Shown one piece after another: positions 19,329-21,814 of a stretch of 21,814 nt of DNA; position 1 is the first letter of the stretch; each line of letters begins with the position of its first letter. This DNA is from Gracilaria caudata. Lineage: Eukaryota > Rhodophyta > Florideophyceae > Gracilariales > Gracilariaceae. The stretch lies in contig JASCIV010000382.1 in assembly GCA_030374735.1 (NCBI GenBank), positions 1-21,814 on the forward strand, given 5' to 3'. The notes under the pieces were generated by a model. It worked only from the letters and a program-made list of their open reading frames with translations, made no database searches and was not told where the DNA came from. The position numbers were made by a program, and so were the translations under genes.

Positions 19329-20906
19329 TCAAGGGGGTTGCTTGATCGAACTCAGGTCTGGCAGCAACTGAATTCTCCACTTATCATGCTGACGGTTCAG
19401 CCGCAGCGCCACATCATGCAGCTCAGCATCTACCCCCACAGCCTGTAACTTCCGAAGAAGACCACGTCTCAGATACTGCACGCTCGTATCAAACCTGCCA
19501 TCGCACTTTTGGCCTTCCAGCGCCGCCGAAATCCTCCGCCTATAATAAAGGATCAACAGGATCAGCAAAATCATTGTCGATACAAGTAACGTTGAAGGCC
19601 CGTAAGCCAACTTCGACATTGTTGGCGTCTGAGACAACTGATGTTCCATCTGCACGCTTTGCTCCCTCAGCTCCTCACGCAGCCCACCGATTCCGTCCAT
19701 ATTGGTGAAACTGTGATCTACAGCAATCAAGAACAACCTCAATATATCCTGTACTCGCTTCTTTTCCACCAGTTCATGTTCCGACCGCCTGACAAAGCCC
19801 TCCGAAAGCAACGTCATCAAAAATATTGTCAAACGAGGCCCATGGAACGAAAAAGAAGACGCCTCTATCCATACCTTCCCAAAAACTCGTATTAGCTTGA
19901 TATCTAAAACGAGGTCAAGGCCGGGACAAGAGCTCCGATTTTGGGACTTCCGAAACACATCCTGTTTGTTAAGCATGTATCCCTCTCCATAAGCAAACGT
20001 TTGTTCGGCTCCAATCAAGATGCAAATCACGCTCTCTATCGCCGTCGTAGAACAGTCATGCTCTATTTCATTCACTCCCACACAGACAAGTCCGTCCGCT
20101 CTGTAACTAGAATGCATGGAATTTCCGAGGCTTAACCTTGGACCCCAGGTGATGCTGTTTTCATCGCCCAACAGGCTAGACCAATCCAGACTCGGGGTTG
20201 TGTAATTGTTTCCCTGCTTAACAACGGGAGGCATTTCAAACTCCACCCACCCAGGTACGGAAGAAAGGTAATCACACACGGTTATATTGTCTTCCGTCAA
20301 ATACGCATGATGCACAATGAATAATCCACTACTTGCGTATGGGCCGGACACAATGTCGCGCAGCATGTCCCTATCTCCAAAAGATTTGGGTTTGTGCTGG
20401 AAGTCCCCAGTTACACATGCCATTGCGCTAGTTTGAAATACGAACAGATCATTGTCAAGAGGAGCAACATTGAAGTGGAAATTGTCACTAGAGTTGAAGG
20501 GATTTTCAAGGAATAAAGACTTTAGGGCACCAGACGCAGTCATGTCTGCTTCTCTCCAGACACGGATGACTTCGACGTTTCGCGTCTGTGTAGAAGATGC
20601 ACAGAATTCGATGAACAATTCTGTGGCTATCACCATAGCTCCAAGCAGGATGAGGAAAAACAAGTTACGTCGCTGACCAAAATAGCTCGAATACAGCGTC
20701 AGAACGCCCAGACGAGTATCACAGAGACGCACTGTTTCCCCTCGGAGAAGAGCCAGCGTGCCCAATCTGCACATGAGCATGTCCGTAAGAACCTCCATCG
20801 CCGGCAAGGCTATGAGGTTGAGGCAGATGAAATTAATCACATTGAGACCCGGTTCACCAATCTCCAGAACGATGTCAGAGTCTTCGTGTACTGTGTAACT
20901 GAACAT
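19329..20906 (-). CDS. Hypothetical membrane protein with large ectodomain, 525 aa
   Basis: Single frame of 525 codons plus stop. The open frame continues upstream to a TTG at 20951, but the first ATG is 20906. Hydrophobic helices lie at about residues 22-42, 81-101 and 439-455. Between the last two is a region of about 330 residues with four N-glycosylation sequons (NSS, NIT, NYT, NRS) and scattered Cys, which fits a lumenal or extracellular domain. A short heptad-like Gln/Glu-rich segment precedes the last helix, which is followed by an Arg cluster and a basic 70-residue tail, probably cytosolic. A sensor-, receptor- or envelope-type membrane protein is possible, but I recognise no family or catalytic motif. 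An upstream exon cannot be excluded. Confidence 0.65.
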   Translation of the reverse strand: MFSYTVHEDSDIVLEIGEPGLNVINFICLNLIALPAMEVLTDMLMCRLGTLALLRGETVRLCDTRLGVLTLYSSYFGQRRNLFFLILLGAMVIATELFIEFCASSTQTRNVEVIRVWREADMTASGALKSLFLENPFNSSDNFHFNVAPLDNDLFVFQTSAMACVTGDFQHKPKSFGDRDMLRDIVSGPYASSGLFIVHHAYLTEDNITVCDYLSSVPGWVEFEMPPVVKQGNNYTTPSLDWSSLLGDENSITWGPRLSLGNSMHSSYRADGLVCVGVNEIEHDCSTTAIESVICILIGAEQTFAYGEGYMLNKQDVFRKSQNRSSCPGLDLVLDIKLIRVFGKVWIEASSFSFHGPRLTIFLMTLLSEGFVRRSEHELVEKKRVQDILRLFLIAVDHSFTNMDGIGGLREELREQSVQMEHQLSQTPTMSKLAYGPSTLLVSTMILLILLILYYRRRISAALEGQKCDGRFDTSVQYLRRGLLRKLQAVGVDAELHDVALRLNRQHDKWRIQLLPDLSSIKQPP

Positions 20907-21022
20907 TTTCGGCTCTCCAGCAGCCGTGGAGCACAACGTGCACGATTTCAAGCAGATCTGAGCGGTCGCGGGCGAAGTTGTATGTTTCTCGACCGCGACA
21001 ACAAAATTTGTTCAATCTCGCG

Positions 21023-21241
21023 ATGCCAGCAAGCAAGAAGTACCTTGTTATCTTCGGCGAGGGAGGTCGCCAGGGCATCTACACAGGTTACCACAGCTTC
21101 TTAACAGAAGAACTTCATTCGTGGAAGGTGCCAGGGCGCAAGGAGATGTACTGTAAGACCAAAAAGGTTGTGCTCCGTTGTGCTCGCGTTGCCCCTCTGT
21201 GTCTGGCATTAATTACGTCCACGGGCGACGAGCTCACTTAG
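21023..21241 (+). CDS. Weak small ORF, 72 aa
   Basis: An ATG-initiated frame starts 116 bases from the divergent start of the membrane-protein gene. Its first 45 residues look protein-like (Tyr-Leu-Val, a GEGG turn, then GIYTG), with a faint resemblance to the YxVxxG...GIY pattern of the viroplasmin / RNase H1 N-terminal domain, though spacing differs. The last 25 residues do not. It may be the first exon of a gene continuing to the right, or chance. Confidence 0.22.
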   Translation: MPASKKYLVIFGEGGRQGIYTGYHSFLTEELHSWKVPGRKEMYCKTKKVVLRCARVAPLCLALITSTGDELT

Positions 21242-21814
21242 GGCAGGGGGCTCGATCGCCTGCGGAGAGAGTCGGGCGGCGCCACTCGTTCAAGTGAAAG
21301 CATACCTGATTGCCTGGAGTGCACGACGCACCGCGCCTCCAGAAGAGAATTGTCTCCCACGGCAGCCAAGAAAACACACAACTGTGGGGCACATGGCGCC
21401 GATTGTCTTGCTGCGCGAAATGTGTAGGACCAGTTACAGTTGTTTGATATCATACAGACGTGCCGCACCGAATGTGGGCAGTGAATAATCAAGCTGCACC
21501 TGCAATAAGTCGACGTACTGTAGTGGGTAGAACAGGCTACCAAAGTGGGTGCCCACTACACTCCCTTACTTCAACGACCTTCAAAGCTGACGGCTGTGTA
21601 ACAGTACGCGAGGAGCACGAGGGCGTACTGGATGACGACTGTGAAGACAGCCGGAGACAAAGGTCTGGCCGGATCTGTACTGCTCGTTGCAGACAGATAC
21701 CGGCGCTTAAGTTTTATTTCGTAGACTAAAACGATCCTGCGTGGAGCTCTAAGGGAGAAGTATGATCCCGCGTGGAGCTCCCACGCAGCAACTCGAGAGA
21801 TCCGAAGTGGAGGC
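21242..21814. other. Terminal stretch without a convincing gene
   Basis: Several short frames overlap on both strands with none favoured. The only clear structure is a direct repeat at 21733-21780, listed separately. Confidence 0.5.
21733..21780 (+). repeat. Short direct repeat GATCC[TC]GCGTGGAGCTC
   Basis: A 17-base word occurs at 21733-21749 and, with one change, at 21764-21780. The second copy runs into CCACGC, giving a hairpin-capable GCGTGG...CCACGC inverted repeat. The window ends 34 bases later, so whether the repeat continues is unknown. Confidence 0.65.

Noticed and set aside
20907..20951. 15-residue extension of the membrane protein
   Set aside because: It begins at a TTG; the first ATG is 20906. 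A spliced upstream exon remains possible but is not visible.
1..21814. CRISPR arrays, tRNA or rRNA genes
   Set aside because: I saw no regularly spaced repeats with unique spacers and no tRNA- or rRNA-like sequence on reading both strands, though no covariance search could be run.

Overview
The window is eukaryotic nuclear DNA. The two largest genes are interrupted by short introns (64-136 bp) with GT...AG ends, genes are spaced by 0.3-1.5 kb with no operon layout, and one gene encodes a secreted Cys-rich protein. Bestrophin homologues of the plant/bacterial type and compact introns would suit a unicellular alga (red alga or another microalga), but the sequence does not fix the taxon.

Layout: (1) 1-115 pyrimidine-rich minisatellite leader. 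(2) 202-6001 (+), a five-exon gene (A) for a protein of about 1803 aa made of FIVE consecutive bestrophin-type channel repeats. (3) 6002-7256, gene-poor spacer between convergent genes. (4) 12998-7257 (-), gene B, a paralogue with the same five repeats in the same order, the same four intron positions and phases, and almost the same length (about 1806 aa). (5) 12999-14226, spacer between divergent genes. (6) 14227-15171 (+), secreted Cys-rich protein of unknown function. (7) 15172-16655, mostly non-coding, with a weak two-exon candidate. (8) 18179-16656 (-), unrecognised 507-aa protein. (9) 18183-18779, an AT-rich non-autonomous transposon-like element with CAGGG termini, lying against that gene's start codon. 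(10) 18780-19328, AT-rich spacer. (11) 20906-19329 (-), unrecognised membrane protein with a large ectodomain. (12) 21023-21241 (+), weak small ORF, then a tail with no convincing gene.

Main result: bestrophins are known as homopentameric anion channels, each subunit contributing one repeat. Genes A and B each place five such repeats in one chain, which predicts a single-polypeptide pseudo-pentameric channel, analogous to the four-repeat voltage-gated Na+/Ca2+ channels derived from tetramers. The five repeats differ at predicted pore-neck positions, and those differences are kept by repeat number between A and B, so the predicted pore is asymmetric. I know of no described natural five-fold bestrophin concatemer, but could not search for one. 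The exon models were assembled by hand from reading-frame continuity and agreement between the two paralogues.
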